64,000 nt of DNA from Candidatus Nanopelagicales bacterium (GTDB taxonomy: Bacteria; Actinomycetota; Actinomycetes; S36-B12; GCA-2699445), in NCBI GenBank assembly GCA_037045355.1, contig JBAOHO010000026.1, forward strand, positions 124,001 through 188,000. The letters run 5' to 3'. This document shows positions 53,882 through 63,220 of this stretch, in pieces. The notes under the pieces were generated by a model. That model was not told the DNA's origin, did no database searches, and saw nothing but the letters and a program-made list of their open reading frames with translations. The position numbers were made by a program, and so were the translations under genes. The number at the start of each line of letters is the position of its first letter. Positions within the stretch are counted from its first letter, which is position 1.

Positions 53882-54061
53882 ATGTCCGTGCTGGGGTGGG
53901 CTCAGTCAGCTGTTTCGGTGGGAGTGCGAGGGACCGTTGCGTCGGCTGGCTCACACTCCGCGCCGCCGGGTGTGACTTGACAGAAACCGCCCCGGTAGCC
54001 TCACACTCACTGTCGGCACCCGAGCACGGTCGGTGCCGGTCGCCCCTCCGGAAGGAAACCT

Positions 54062-56818
54062 GTGTCCACGCCCCGCCGCCTCGTGATCGTCGAGTCGCCT
54101 GCCAAGGCGCGGATCATTCAGGGCTACCTCGGTCGAGGGTATGAAGTTCGTTCCTCCGTCGGGCACATTCGCGACCTACCCAACAACGCCGGGGACGTGC
54201 CCGACAAGTACCGCGGAACGGCCTGGGCCAAGACCGGTGTCGATGTCGAGCACGACTTCGCTCCCATGTACGTGGTGTCCACCAACAAGAAGCCGCTCGT
54301 CCGGGAGTTGAAGCAGGCGCTCGCTGATGCCGACGAACTGCTGCTCGCCACTGACGAGGACCGCGAGGGTGAGGCCATCGCCTGGCATCTGGTGCAGGTC
54401 CTGCAGCCCAAGGTCCCGTATCGCCGCATGGTGTTCCACGAGATCACCAAGGACGCGATCCAACAAGCCGCGCAGACCACGCGTGAGCTGAACACCGATC
54501 TCGTGGATGCGCAGGAGACCCGCCGCATCGTCGACCGGCTGTACGGCTACGAGGTGTCCCCGGTGCTGTGGCGCCGGGTGGCCTCGGGTTTGTCCGCCGG
54601 CCGCGTGCAGTCCGTGGCTCTGCGGTTGGTGGTCGATCGCGAGCGGGAACGCATCGCGTTCCGGTCGGCGTCGTACTGCGACATCCGCGGCGTGTTCGCG
54701 CCCGGTGCCTTCTCCGCTCGGCTCGCCAAGGTCGATGGGCGCCGTATCGCCACCGGGAAGGACTTCGACGACCGTGGGCAACTCACATCAGCTGATGTGT
54801 TGCTGCTCGATGAGCCCGCTGCCACCTCGTTGACCGAGGCCCTCACGGGTCGGCCATTCGAGGTCGCCGCCGTGGAGCAGCGCCCCAGCACTCGGCGCCC
54901 TGCCGCCCCGTTCATGACCTCCAGCCTGCAGCAGGAAGGGGGGCGCCGGCTGCGCTGGACCGCCAAGCGCGTCATGGATGTCGCCCAGCGGCTGTACGAG
55001 GGCGGCTACATCACCTATATGCGCACGGACTCCACCACACTGTCGGAGCAGGCGATCACCGCCGCCCGCGACCAGGCCCGATCCTTGTACGGCGCCGATC
55101 ACGTGCCCGACGTGCCGCGTCGCTACGACCGCAAAGTCAAGAATGCGCAGGAGGCGCATGAGGCGATCAGACCCTCGGGCGATCACTTCCGGACCCCGGG
55201 CGAGGTATCCGGCACCCTCAACCGCGACGAGTTCGCGTTGTACGAGTTGATCTGGAAACGCACCCTCGCTTCCCAGATGGTCGACGCCAAGGTCGCCACG
55301 ACGACGCTGCGATTGACGGCCACCGCGACTGACGGGAAGGTCGCCGAGTTCACTGCGTCGGGCACTGTCGTGGTGTTCCCGGGATTCCTCGCGGCTTACG
55401 CCGATGTCAACGACTCTGGGGAGTCCAAGGAGGGCACACGACTCCCGGCGCTCAAGCAGGGCGAGTCGGTGACGGCGACAGAACTCGCGGCCGAACCGCA
55501 CAGCACCAACCCGCCCGCCCGCTACACCGAGGCCACGCTGATCAAGGCTCTGGAGGACCAGGGCATCGGCCGTCCCTCCACGTTCGCCAGCATCGTCAAC
55601 ACCATCATCGAACGGGAGTACGTCCGCAAGCGCGGAACCGCGCTGGTGCCGTCGTTCCTGGGCATGACCGTCGTGCGACTTCTGGAGAACCACTTCGCCC
55701 CTCTGATCGACTACTCCTTCACAGCGCGTATGGAGGAGATGCTGGACGCCATCGCCGCCGGAGACGACTCCCGACTGCATGCGCTCGACCGCTTCTACCG
55801 CGGCGACGCGGGCATCGGTTTCGCAGGCCTGCGACCCCTGATCGACAAGGGTGGGGACATCGATGCCCGTGCCATCTCGACCTTCGAGATCCCGGGTAGC
55901 GATGCCGTTGTCCGAGTGGGCAAGTACGGGCCCTACCTGCAGCGTGGCGAGGACGACCGCATCAACTTCCCCGAGGACTTGGCTCCGGACGAAGTGACTG
56001 CCGCCAAGGTCGAGGAGTTGTATGCGGCGCCACGCGGCGACCGCGAACTCGGCGAAGACCCCGACTCAGGGCGCACGATCGTGGTCAAGAACGGCCGCTT
56101 CGGCCCCTACGTCACAGAGGTCCTCGAAGAAGATGCCCCACCCAAGCTCAAGCCGAGGACCTCGTCGCTCTTCAAGGACATGGATCCGCAGAGTGTCACT
56201 CTCGACGATGCCCTGCGGCTACTGTCCCTGCCCCGCGAAGTGGGAGTCGACCCGGCGGACAACGAACCGATCCTCGCGCTGAACGGCCGCTACGGTCCCT
56301 ACATCAAGAAGGGCTCCGAAAGCCGCTCGCTTGCCGACGAACCGCAACTCTTCACCGTGACCTTGGAACAAGCGCTCGCCCTGCTCGCCGAGCCCCCGCG
56401 GCGCCGCGGCCAGCGCACTCCCGCGGCGCTGAAAGAACTCGGCATCGACCCGGTTTCAGGCAAGCCCGTCGTCGTCAAGGACGGCCGCTTCGGACCATAC
56501 GTCACCGACGGGGAATACAACGCGACGATCCCGAAGGGTGACAACGCCGAAGAGATCACTTTGGAGCGGGCGTCGGACCTGCTGGTGGAACGGCGCGCGA
56601 AGGGCCCGGCCAAGAAGAAGTCGACGCGCAAGAAGGCGACCACACGAAAGTCGACGAAGAAGTCGACCACCACCAAGAAGACCACCACCAAGAAGACCAC
56701 CGCCAAGTCGTCCACCACCAAGTCGACCACCGCCAAGTCAGCCACCAAGAAAGCCACCGTGAAGAAGACCGCCGCATCGACCGCAGCCGGGGACCCGGCC
56801 GGATCAGGAGTGTCATGA
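54062..56818 (+). CDS. topA: DNA topoisomerase I
   Basis: This GTG-started 918-aa enzyme has a Toprim domain (residues 6-130) with 'VIVESPAKA' and the acidic triad in 'ATDEDREGEAIAWH', the catalytic Tyr319 in 'GYITYMRTDSTT', and three to four C-terminal topoisomerase repeats ('VVVKDGRFGPYVTDGEYNATIPKGDNA' type) instead of zinc fingers. It ends with a Lys/Thr/Ser-rich tail of about 60 residues, as in Streptomyces TopA, which raises processivity. It relaxes negative supercoils. It overlaps cysK by ATGA. Confidence 0.95.
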   Translation: MSTPRRLVIVESPAKARIIQGYLGRGYEVRSSVGHIRDLPNNAGDVPDKYRGTAWAKTGVDVEHDFAPMYVVSTNKKPLVRELKQALADADELLLATDEDREGEAIAWHLVQVLQPKVPYRRMVFHEITKDAIQQAAQTTRELNTDLVDAQETRRIVDRLYGYEVSPVLWRRVASGLSAGRVQSVALRLVVDRERERIAFRSASYCDIRGVFAPGAFSARLAKVDGRRIATGKDFDDRGQLTSADVLLLDEPAATSLTEALTGRPFEVAAVEQRPSTRRPAAPFMTSSLQQEGGRRLRWTAKRVMDVAQRLYEGGYITYMRTDSTTLSEQAITAARDQARSLYGADHVPDVPRRYDRKVKNAQEAHEAIRPSGDHFRTPGEVSGTLNRDEFALYELIWKRTLASQMVDAKVATTTLRLTATATDGKVAEFTASGTVVVFPGFLAAYADVNDSGESKEGTRLPALKQGESVTATELAAEPHSTNPPARYTEATLIKALEDQGIGRPSTFASIVNTIIEREYVRKRGTALVPSFLGMTVVRLLENHFAPLIDYSFTARMEEMLDAIAAGDDSRLHALDRFYRGDAGIGFAGLRPLIDKGGDIDARAISTFEIPGSDAVVRVGKYGPYLQRGEDDRINFPEDLAPDEVTAAKVEELYAAPRGDRELGEDPDSGRTIVVKNGRFGPYVTEVLEEDAPPKLKPRTSSLFKDMDPQSVTLDDALRLLSLPREVGVDPADNEPILALNGRYGPYIKKGSESRSLADEPQLFTVTLEQALALLAEPPRRRGQRTPAALKELGIDPVSGKPVVVKDGRFGPYVTDGEYNATIPKGDNAEEITLERASDLLVERRAKGPAKKKSTRKKATTRKSTKKSTTTKKTTTKKTTAKSSTTKSTTAKSATKKATVKKTAASTAAGDPAGSGVS

Positions 56819-57747
56819 GAATCGCCGACGACATCACCCAACTCATCGGGGGTACCCCGTTGGTCCGCCTGCGCGGGCTCTCCGAGGCCACCGGCGCCAA
56901 CGTGCTCGCCAAACTCGAGTTCTTCAACCCGGCGCATTCGGTCAAGGACCGCATCGGGGTCGCCATGATCGATGCCGCGGAGCAGTCCGGGGCGCTCAAA
57001 CCCGGTGGGACCGTCGTGGAGCCGACATCCGGCAACACCGGGATCGCGTTGGCCATGGTGTGCGCGGCCCGCGGCTACAAACTCGTCATCACGATGCCCG
57101 AGACCATGAGCAAGGAGCGGCGCGCACTGCTGCGCGCCTACGGTGCCGAACTGATTCTCACGCCCGGTCCGGAGGGAATGGGCGGTGCCATCGCCAAAGC
57201 CGAGGAGTTGCTGGCCGCGAACCCGGGTTGGGTCATGCCGCAGCAGTTCTCGAACCCGGCCAACCCGGCGGTGCACCGGGCCACCACCGCCGAGGAGATC
57301 TGGACCGACACGGATGGCCAGATCGCCTGCCTGGTCTCCGGAGTGGGAACCGGCGGGACCATCACGGGCGTGGGTCAGATCCTGAAGGAGCGCAATCCCG
57401 ACGTGCAGATCGTCGCCGTGGAGCCCGAGGCGTCGCCGGTGCTTTCCGGTGGCCAGAAGGGGCCACACCCGTTGATGGGGATCGGGGCCGGATTCGTGCC
57501 CGACATCCTCGATACGCAGGTCTACGACGAAGTCATCCAAGCGCCCAATGACAAGTCCATGGAGGTCGCGCGCGACGTCGCTCGCACCGAAGGTCTGCTC
57601 ATCGGTATCTCGTCGGGGGCGGCCGTGTGGGCCGCGGGTCAAGTGGCCGCTCGTCCGGAGATGGCGGACAAGACGATCGTCGTGATCATCCCCTCGTTCG
57701 GTGAGCGTTACCTGAGCACACCGCTGTTCGCCGACCTGATGGACTGA
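56815..57747 (+). CDS. cysK: Cysteine synthase (O-acetylserine sulfhydrylase)
   Basis: This 310-aa PLP enzyme has 'LIGGTPLVRL', the PLP lysine K44 in 'AHSVKDR', 'EPTSGNTGIALA', 'GVGTGGTITG' and 'GISSGAAVWAA'. It makes cysteine from O-acetylserine and sulfide. It overlaps topA and is followed directly by cysE (ATGA), so the two last enzymes of cysteine synthesis are coupled to each other and to topA transcription. Confidence 0.94.
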   Translation: MRIADDITQLIGGTPLVRLRGLSEATGANVLAKLEFFNPAHSVKDRIGVAMIDAAEQSGALKPGGTVVEPTSGNTGIALAMVCAARGYKLVITMPETMSKERRALLRAYGAELILTPGPEGMGGAIAKAEELLAANPGWVMPQQFSNPANPAVHRATTAEEIWTDTDGQIACLVSGVGTGGTITGVGQILKERNPDVQIVAVEPEASPVLSGGQKGPHPLMGIGAGFVPDILDTQVYDEVIQAPNDKSMEVARDVARTEGLLIGISSGAAVWAAGQVAARPEMADKTIVVIIPSFGERYLSTPLFADLMD

Positions 57748-58451
57748 TGACCCACGTCGGCGAGGACATCCGCACCGTCTTGGAGCGGGATCCTGCCGCC
57801 CGCACGAGACTCGAGGTCTTCCTCTCCTACCCGGGGTTGCACGCCCTGTGGAGCCATCGGATCAACCACTGGTTGTGGCGCCGCAGGATGCGAACGCTGG
57901 CCCGCTGGTTCTCGCAGATCACGCGGTTCTTCACGGGCATAGAGATCCATCCCGGCGCCCAGATCGGTCGCCGGGTGTTCATCGACCACGGGATGGGCGT
58001 CGTGATCGGGGAGACCACGATCGTGGGGGACTGCTGCACCATCTATCAGGGATCCACCCTGGGAGGCACCAGCCTGAAGAAGGAGAAGCGGCATCCGACC
58101 CTGGAGGACAACGTTGTGGTCGGGGCGGGTGCGAAGGTGCTCGGCAACATCACCGTCGGATCCAACGCGCGGATCGGAGCGAACTCCGTCGTGCTGCACG
58201 ATGTCCCTGCCGGCACGGCAGTGGTGGGCGTTCCCGGCCAGGTCGTCACCCGCCGTACTCCCCTCGAACCCCCCGTCATGGTCGATCGTGAGAACGACGT
58301 CCCCGACGCCATGGGCGCAGCGGTCATCTCCCTGCTCACCCGCGTCGAGCGGCTCGAACGCGACACCGGCCGGGTGGGGAAAGGACCGCACGTTCCCGAG
58401 CACGGGGTCTGGCGCGGTGAGGATTTCGAGACGCAGGACTTCAGCATCTGA
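57747..58451 (+). CDS. cysE: Serine O-acetyltransferase
   Basis: This 234-aa protein has a short N-terminal helical domain and a left-handed beta-helix of hexapeptide repeats ('GIEIHPGAQIGRRVFIDHGMGVVIGETTIVGDCCTIYQGSTLGG', 'ARIGANSVVLHDVPAGTAVVGVPGQ'). The catalytic His in 'FIDHGMGVVIGE' is present. It supplies O-acetylserine to CysK, and with it could form the cysteine synthase complex through its C-terminal '...FSI', where a terminal Ile is the usual docking residue. Confidence 0.94.
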   Translation: MTHVGEDIRTVLERDPAARTRLEVFLSYPGLHALWSHRINHWLWRRRMRTLARWFSQITRFFTGIEIHPGAQIGRRVFIDHGMGVVIGETTIVGDCCTIYQGSTLGGTSLKKEKRHPTLEDNVVVGAGAKVLGNITVGSNARIGANSVVLHDVPAGTAVVGVPGQVVTRRTPLEPPVMVDRENDVPDAMGAAVISLLTRVERLERDTGRVGKGPHVPEHGVWRGEDFETQDFSI

Positions 58452-58494
58452 CGGTGGACACCGAGGTGTCGGAGGTGCGGCATAGGCTTCGCTC

Positions 58495-59124
58495 GTGGCA
58501 GCAGCACGGTTCATCGCCTTCGAGGGCGGCGAAGGCAGCGGCAAGTCCACCCAGGTCGAGCGGCTGGCGACGTCCCTTCGCGCCACGGGGCGGACCGTCA
58601 CCGTCACCCGCGAACCCGGAGGTTCCCCGCGCGCCGAGCAGATCCGCTCGCTCATCCTGGCCGATGGCTCCGCCGACCTTGACGCCCGCTGCGAAGCCCT
58701 GCTCTTCGCGGCCGCACGAGCCGACCACATCACCCACACCGTGCGTCCTGCCCTCGAGCGTGGCCACATCGTTCTCACCGACCGGTACCTCGACTCGTCG
58801 GTCGCCTACCAAGGTGTCGCCCGCGGCCTGGGTGCCGACCGCATTCGGGACCTCAGTCTGTGGGCCACCGACCACACCGTGCCCGACCTCACCGTCGTGC
58901 TCGACATCGACCCGAGAGTCGGTCTGGCGCGCGCTCAGGACGCCAACCGACTGGAATCCGAACCGCTCGGGTTCCACGACGACGTGCGGCAGGCGTTTCT
59001 GGACTTCGCCGCAGCAGCGCCGCACCGCTACACGGTGATCTCCGCCTTTCCACCGCCCGATGAGGTCGCAACCCTGGTTCGTGCTGCAGTGGACCGATGC
59101 ATCATGGCGGGAGGACGCGGATGA
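58495..59124 (+). CDS. tmk: Thymidylate kinase
   Basis: This GTG-started 209-aa protein has the P-loop 'FEGGEGSGKSTQ', 'TREPGGSPRAEQIRSLIL', the DRY motif in 'VLTDRYLDSSVAYQG' and a lid region 'RLESEPLGFHDDVRQAFLDFAA'. It phosphorylates dTMP to dTDP. It overlaps holB (ATGA). Linkage of tmk and holB is nearly universal in actinobacteria. Confidence 0.94.
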   Translation: MAAARFIAFEGGEGSGKSTQVERLATSLRATGRTVTVTREPGGSPRAEQIRSLILADGSADLDARCEALLFAAARADHITHTVRPALERGHIVLTDRYLDSSVAYQGVARGLGADRIRDLSLWATDHTVPDLTVVLDIDPRVGLARAQDANRLESEPLGFHDDVRQAFLDFAAAAPHRYTVISAFPPPDEVATLVRAAVDRCIMAGGRG

Positions 59125-60284
59125 CAGTCTGGGACGACATCGTCGGCCAGCCCGATGCGGTGGCCCAGTTCCGCGGTGCGGCTGCGTCCGCCCACGGGCG
59201 CGGGTCGACGTTCGGCATGACCCACGCCTGGCTCATCACAGGACCGCCCGGATCCGGCCGGTCCAACGCCGCCGTGGCGCTCGCGGCGGCGCTGGCGTGC
59301 CCAGACGAGGGATGCGGGCAGTGCGAGGCGTGCCGGACTGTGCTGCACCACAGCCATCCGGATGTCACGGTGGTGCGATCGACGACCCTGTCTCACGGCA
59401 AGGAGGCCACCAAGGCGTTGGTCTTGCAGGCAGCGGGCACCCCCGTCACAGCCCCATGGCGCGTCATCATCATCGAAGACGCCGACCGCATGACCGAGGC
59501 CGCGGCCAACACCTTGCTCAAGGCCATCGAGGAACCCGCCCCGCGCACCGTGTGGATCCTGTGTGCACCCAGCGCCGAGGACCTCCTGGCGACGATCAGG
59601 TCGCGGACCCGCAACGTCGCCCTCCGGGTCCCCGCTGCTGCCGCAGTGGCCGAACTCCTCGAAAGAGAAGGGGTGGACAGGCCAGTGGCTTCCTTCGCGG
59701 CTCACGCATCCCAAGGCCACATCGGTCGGGCCCGCGCCTTGGCCGGAGACGAGCACACCCGGCTGCGGCGGGCCATGGTGCTCAAGGCCCCGCGCATGAT
59801 GACCAGCATCAGCGACGCCTACTCCATGGCCCACGACCTGCGCAAAGTGGCCGAGGACGACGCGAAAGCGCGGACCAAGGAGCGCGACGACGAGGAGAAC
59901 GCCGACCTGATGGCCGCCTACGGCCAGGGCGCCGAGGGGCTGTCCGCCGGCCGCGTTCGCACACTTGCCTCTCGTGCCATGTCCGATCTCGCCAAAGTGC
60001 AGACCCAGCGTGCCTCCCGCTCCGTCCGGGACGAACTCGACCGCTACTTCGTGGACTTCCTCGGCTACTACCGCGATGTGCTCATGCTGCAGTTGGGCGT
60101 GGGCTCGGACCTCATCAACGTCGATCTGCGCACCGCCCTGGAGCAGACAGCGCGCGCGGATGACGCCTTCACCACGATGAAGCGGATCGACGCCATCACG
60201 GCCGCGCGGGCCCAGTTGGAGGGAAACGTCCCACCGGCGTTGGTGTGTGAATCACTGATGGTGCAGCTGCTGCACCCGGTGTGA
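59121..60284 (+). CDS. holB: DNA polymerase III subunit delta'
   Basis: The ATG at 59121 (MTVWDDIVGQPDAV) overlaps the tmk stop. The 387-aa clamp-loader subunit has a zinc module Cys-x5-Cys-x2-Cys-x2-Cys ('CPDEGCGQCEAC') and 'RVIIIEDADRMTEAAANTLLKAIEEP'. Its P-loop reads GPPGSGRS with Arg for Lys, and the SRC motif appears as 'TIRSRTRN', consistent with a non-ATP-hydrolysing delta'. It helps load the beta sliding clamp. Confidence 0.92.
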   Translation: MTVWDDIVGQPDAVAQFRGAAASAHGRGSTFGMTHAWLITGPPGSGRSNAAVALAAALACPDEGCGQCEACRTVLHHSHPDVTVVRSTTLSHGKEATKALVLQAAGTPVTAPWRVIIIEDADRMTEAAANTLLKAIEEPAPRTVWILCAPSAEDLLATIRSRTRNVALRVPAAAAVAELLEREGVDRPVASFAAHASQGHIGRARALAGDEHTRLRRAMVLKAPRMMTSISDAYSMAHDLRKVAEDDAKARTKERDDEENADLMAAYGQGAEGLSAGRVRTLASRAMSDLAKVQTQRASRSVRDELDRYFVDFLGYYRDVLMLQLGVGSDLINVDLRTALEQTARADDAFTTMKRIDAITAARAQLEGNVPPALVCESLMVQLLHPV

Positions 60285-60290
60285 CCCGGG

Positions 60291-61157
60291 TCAGTCCGAC
60301 TGGGTTGCCGCTGCCGCGGCGACTCGCAGGCCTTCGGAGTAGGCCGCCAACTCGCGGACGGTGACATCCAGGCGCACCGAAGGTGCTGCCGTCGGATCGG
60401 GTGCACTGAGCATCTGAAGTGCCGCGCTGAGCAACTCGGTGTACATGTCGACGCCGAGCGCCAAGCGCTGGCGGATCTCCTCGGCCGAGGTAGCCGCTGT
60501 CCTGGCGGCAGGAGTGCCGCGCATGTCGACCTCGACCCGGTGCAGAACATGCAGCCGGTCGACCAGCGCCGCCATCGCCGGCGCCGCCTCGAAGTCGGCT
60601 CGCCGGATCTCGATGGCCGCGTCGGCGTGCAGACCCTCGATAGTCGGGATCAACTGCGCCAACTGCACACGGACCCGGTGGAGCTGCTCGGACTCCACAG
60701 AGCCGGCCACCCCGGGCGGCAGGGGTCGGGGCGGCGGAGGTGGTGCGGTCGGGGGGAGAGGTTTGGGCAGGTTGGCGGCGGTGTGACGTGAACGCCGGGC
60801 CACCACAGCCCCGATCACAGCGGTCGGTGCTCCCAGCCAGAACCACGCGTCGAGGCCGTTGCCGGTGGACATCTGAGCGAGGAGATCCGCGCCGGCGACG
60901 ACCCCTCCGGAAACCGCTGCGGTGGTCGCCCAGCCTGCGCGGGAGCGCAGCCGCGCGAGGCGGCCCTGATAGCGCTTGATGTCGCGGGTGTACTCGCGCT
61001 GCTGGCGTTCGTGCTCGAGCACCATGCGGTCATGGGGGTCCCGCGGCTGGGGTGCGTTCTTCCATCCGGCGCGAAAAGCGGCAGCATGCGCGGTGGCCTC
61101 AGCCAGACCAGAGGCGAGCCTCGTCGTGAGGTCCCGCGACTGCGGGTTGCTGCTCAT
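60291..61157 (-). CDS. Membrane protein with two central helices, possibly PspM-like
   Basis: The ATG at 61157 (MSSNPQSRDLTTRL) gives 288 aa; a longer frame upstream is rejected as shadow. A charged N-terminal coiled region (about 1-75) is followed by two membrane segments ('AGWATTAAVSGGVVAGADLLA', 'AWFWLGAPTAVIGAVVA'), a proline-rich linker ('LPPTAPPPPPRPLPPG') and a soluble helical domain. The layout resembles PspM, the actinobacterial phage-shock envelope-stress protein. No pspA is nearby. Assignment is tentative; function otherwise unknown. Confidence 0.5.
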   Translation of the reverse strand: MSSNPQSRDLTTRLASGLAEATAHAAAFRAGWKNAPQPRDPHDRMVLEHERQQREYTRDIKRYQGRLARLRSRAGWATTAAVSGGVVAGADLLAQMSTGNGLDAWFWLGAPTAVIGAVVARRSRHTAANLPKPLPPTAPPPPPRPLPPGVAGSVESEQLHRVRVQLAQLIPTIEGLHADAAIEIRRADFEAAPAMAALVDRLHVLHRVEVDMRGTPAARTAATSAEEIRQRLALGVDMYTELLSAALQMLSAPDPTAAPSVRLDVTVRELAAYSEGLRVAAAAATQSD

Positions 61158-61482
61158 ACCCCCAACGGTAGGCGACGGGGGCCACATTCGCGAGCGACCC
61201 GGACTGCGCCCAGGGCGGACAGCAACAACCCGGGGTCGACGTCGGGGGCCTCCGTGCGTCCGTTTCTCATGCCTGTGTCCGCTTCTTGGGCCGATCCGGT
61301 GCCGGGACAGACGAGTCGGCGCCCAGATTGACGAATCCCCGCCATCGAGTGCCGCGCTCCCGCCGCATGCGGCGCGGTTGCGGCATTGGTCGGGCGACGG
61401 GGGGATCTGCGGGGAGGTCCGGACAGGTGGGAACCCGCATCCGACCCGTAGAGTCACAGATCCGAGGGAAGGGACAGCAGCC
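61158..61482. other. 325-bp divergent intergenic region with a 14-bp palindrome
   Basis: CGCCGCATGCGGCG (61361-61374) is a perfect palindrome in the gap between the PspM-like gene and the TAP-type lipoprotein gene. No gene or clear promoter was recognised in the rest. Confidence 0.5.
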
Positions 61483-63112
61483 ATGCACTTCGTCCCCGCG
61501 CGCGCCGGTCGCCGTCGCAGCAGCCGTGCAGGTACCAGTGCCACCAGCCGCAGACGAGCTGGCCGCACCCGCACCGTCCGTGCCACGGCGGTTCGCGGAC
61601 TCGCGGTGGGTGTCTGCTCACTCGCCGTGTTGGCAGGGTGCACGTCGGCACCACTTCCTCCCGTCCTGCAATCACAACCGGCGGAATCCGCCGAACCTCG
61701 AGAATCAGCTCCAGCTGGTCTGCAGCGCTTCTACGACCAGAAGTTGGCCTGGCAGGACTGTGACGGCTCATTCGAGTGTGCCGACCTCACGGTTCCGCGG
61801 GACTACGCCAACCCAGAGGCCGGAACCACCACGATCGCCCTGCTGCGCGCCAAAGGGGACAAGCCCCAGGGGTCGTTGGTCGTGAATCCAGGTGGCCCCG
61901 GGGGCAGCGGAGTCGACTATGCCCGCGCTGCCGGACAGATCCTGTCCGACACGGTCACGGAGCAGTACTCCGTTGTCGGATTCGATCCCCGGGGCGTCGG
62001 GCGCAGCGCCCCGATCGACTGCCTGACGGACGCCGAGCTGGACGAATGGATCGCGCTCGACGGCGAACCTGATTCGCAGCAGGAGCAGCAGGAGTTGCTG
62101 GACGCGGCGCGCGATTTCGGCAAGGCGTGCGAGGAGCGGTCCGCGCAGATGCTCCCGTACGTCGATACCGAATCGGTGGTCAAGGACCTGGACATCCTCA
62201 GGGCGGCACTGGGAGAGCGGCGACTGAACTACCTGGGCTTCTCCTACGGCACCATGATCGGCGCCCTGTACGCCGACCGATTCGGACCCAAGACGCGCCG
62301 GATGGTGCTGGACGGGGCGCTCCCTCCCCAGTTGACCATCGATGAGATCGGACTTGGGCAGGCGAAGGGGTTCGACAAAGCACTACGTCGCTACGTCGAG
62401 GACTGCCAGACCAAGTCAGACTGCCCGGTCGCAGGGGAGTCCGTCGACGAAGGTGTGCGCAAGGTCCAGGATTTCCTCGACAGTCTGGATGAGCAGCCCC
62501 TCCCCGCCGGCGACGGTCGGGAGCTCAACCAAGGCCTGGGCGCCGGTGCGGTGCTGTATCACCTGTACTTCCCGTTCGCGGGGGATTGGGATTCCCTGTC
62601 GGACGGCCTGCGCGACGCCTTCGCCGGCGATGGACGCCGACTCCTCGACATGTTCTACGAGCGTCTTGAGCGCAGCCCGGACGGCAAGTACGCCAACAAC
62701 TCGCAGGAAGTGTTCTACGCCGTGAACTGCCTCGACCGCGGTAGCGACGCAGATATCGGAGAAACTGCGCAGGCAAGCGGATGAGTGGGCTCAAGAGGCC
62801 CCGGTATTCGGTCGATATCTCGCCTGGACGGAAGCCGCGTGCTCCGAGTGGCCGGTGGCGGCGACCGGGGAACCTGAAGAGGTCACGGCCGCCGATGCGG
62901 GGCCGATCCTGGTCATCGGCAACACGAACGATCCGGCCACCCCGCTGGAGTGGGCGCAACTCCTGGCTGACCGGCTGGCCGACGCCCACCTGATCGTCTG
63001 GGAGTCCGATGGGCACACCGCCTACGGCAACGGGTCGTCGTGTGTGGACGATGCCGTCGACGCCTACCTGGTGGACGGTGAACTGCCACCTGCGGACCTC
63101 GTATGTCGGTGA
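61483..63112 (+). pseudogene. Secreted TAP-type alpha/beta hydrolase lipoprotein, frameshifted near its 3' end
   Basis: The ATG at 61483 behind AAGGGA starts a basic leader with lipobox LAGC. The frame includes 'VVNPGGPGGSGVDYA' (oxyanion), 'GFDPRGVGRSAP' and the nucleophile Ser in 'GFSYGTMIGALYAD', then ends early at 62784. The next frame continues with 'WAQEAPVFGRYLAWTEAACSEWP', Asp in 'IGNTNDPATP' and His in 'SDGHTAYGNGSSC'. Dropping one G at 62758-62759 gives an intact 542-aa protein of the tripeptidyl-peptidase/proteinase family seen beside tmk-holB in Streptomyces. Without repair the catalytic Asp and His are lost. Confidence 0.85.
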
Positions 63113-63220
63113 CCGCCACGTCCACCCTCGACCTCTGTCGCAGGTGGGTCACAATCGTGTGGCCGAAGTTCTCAAACTGGCCCACATCATTGAGCTCGGC
63201 CCACCTATGATGGGACGGCA

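Noticed and set aside
63113..63220. tRNA gene near the tmk-holB region, as seen in some actinobacteria
   Set aside because: No cloverleaf pairing or T-loop sequence was found in the gap.
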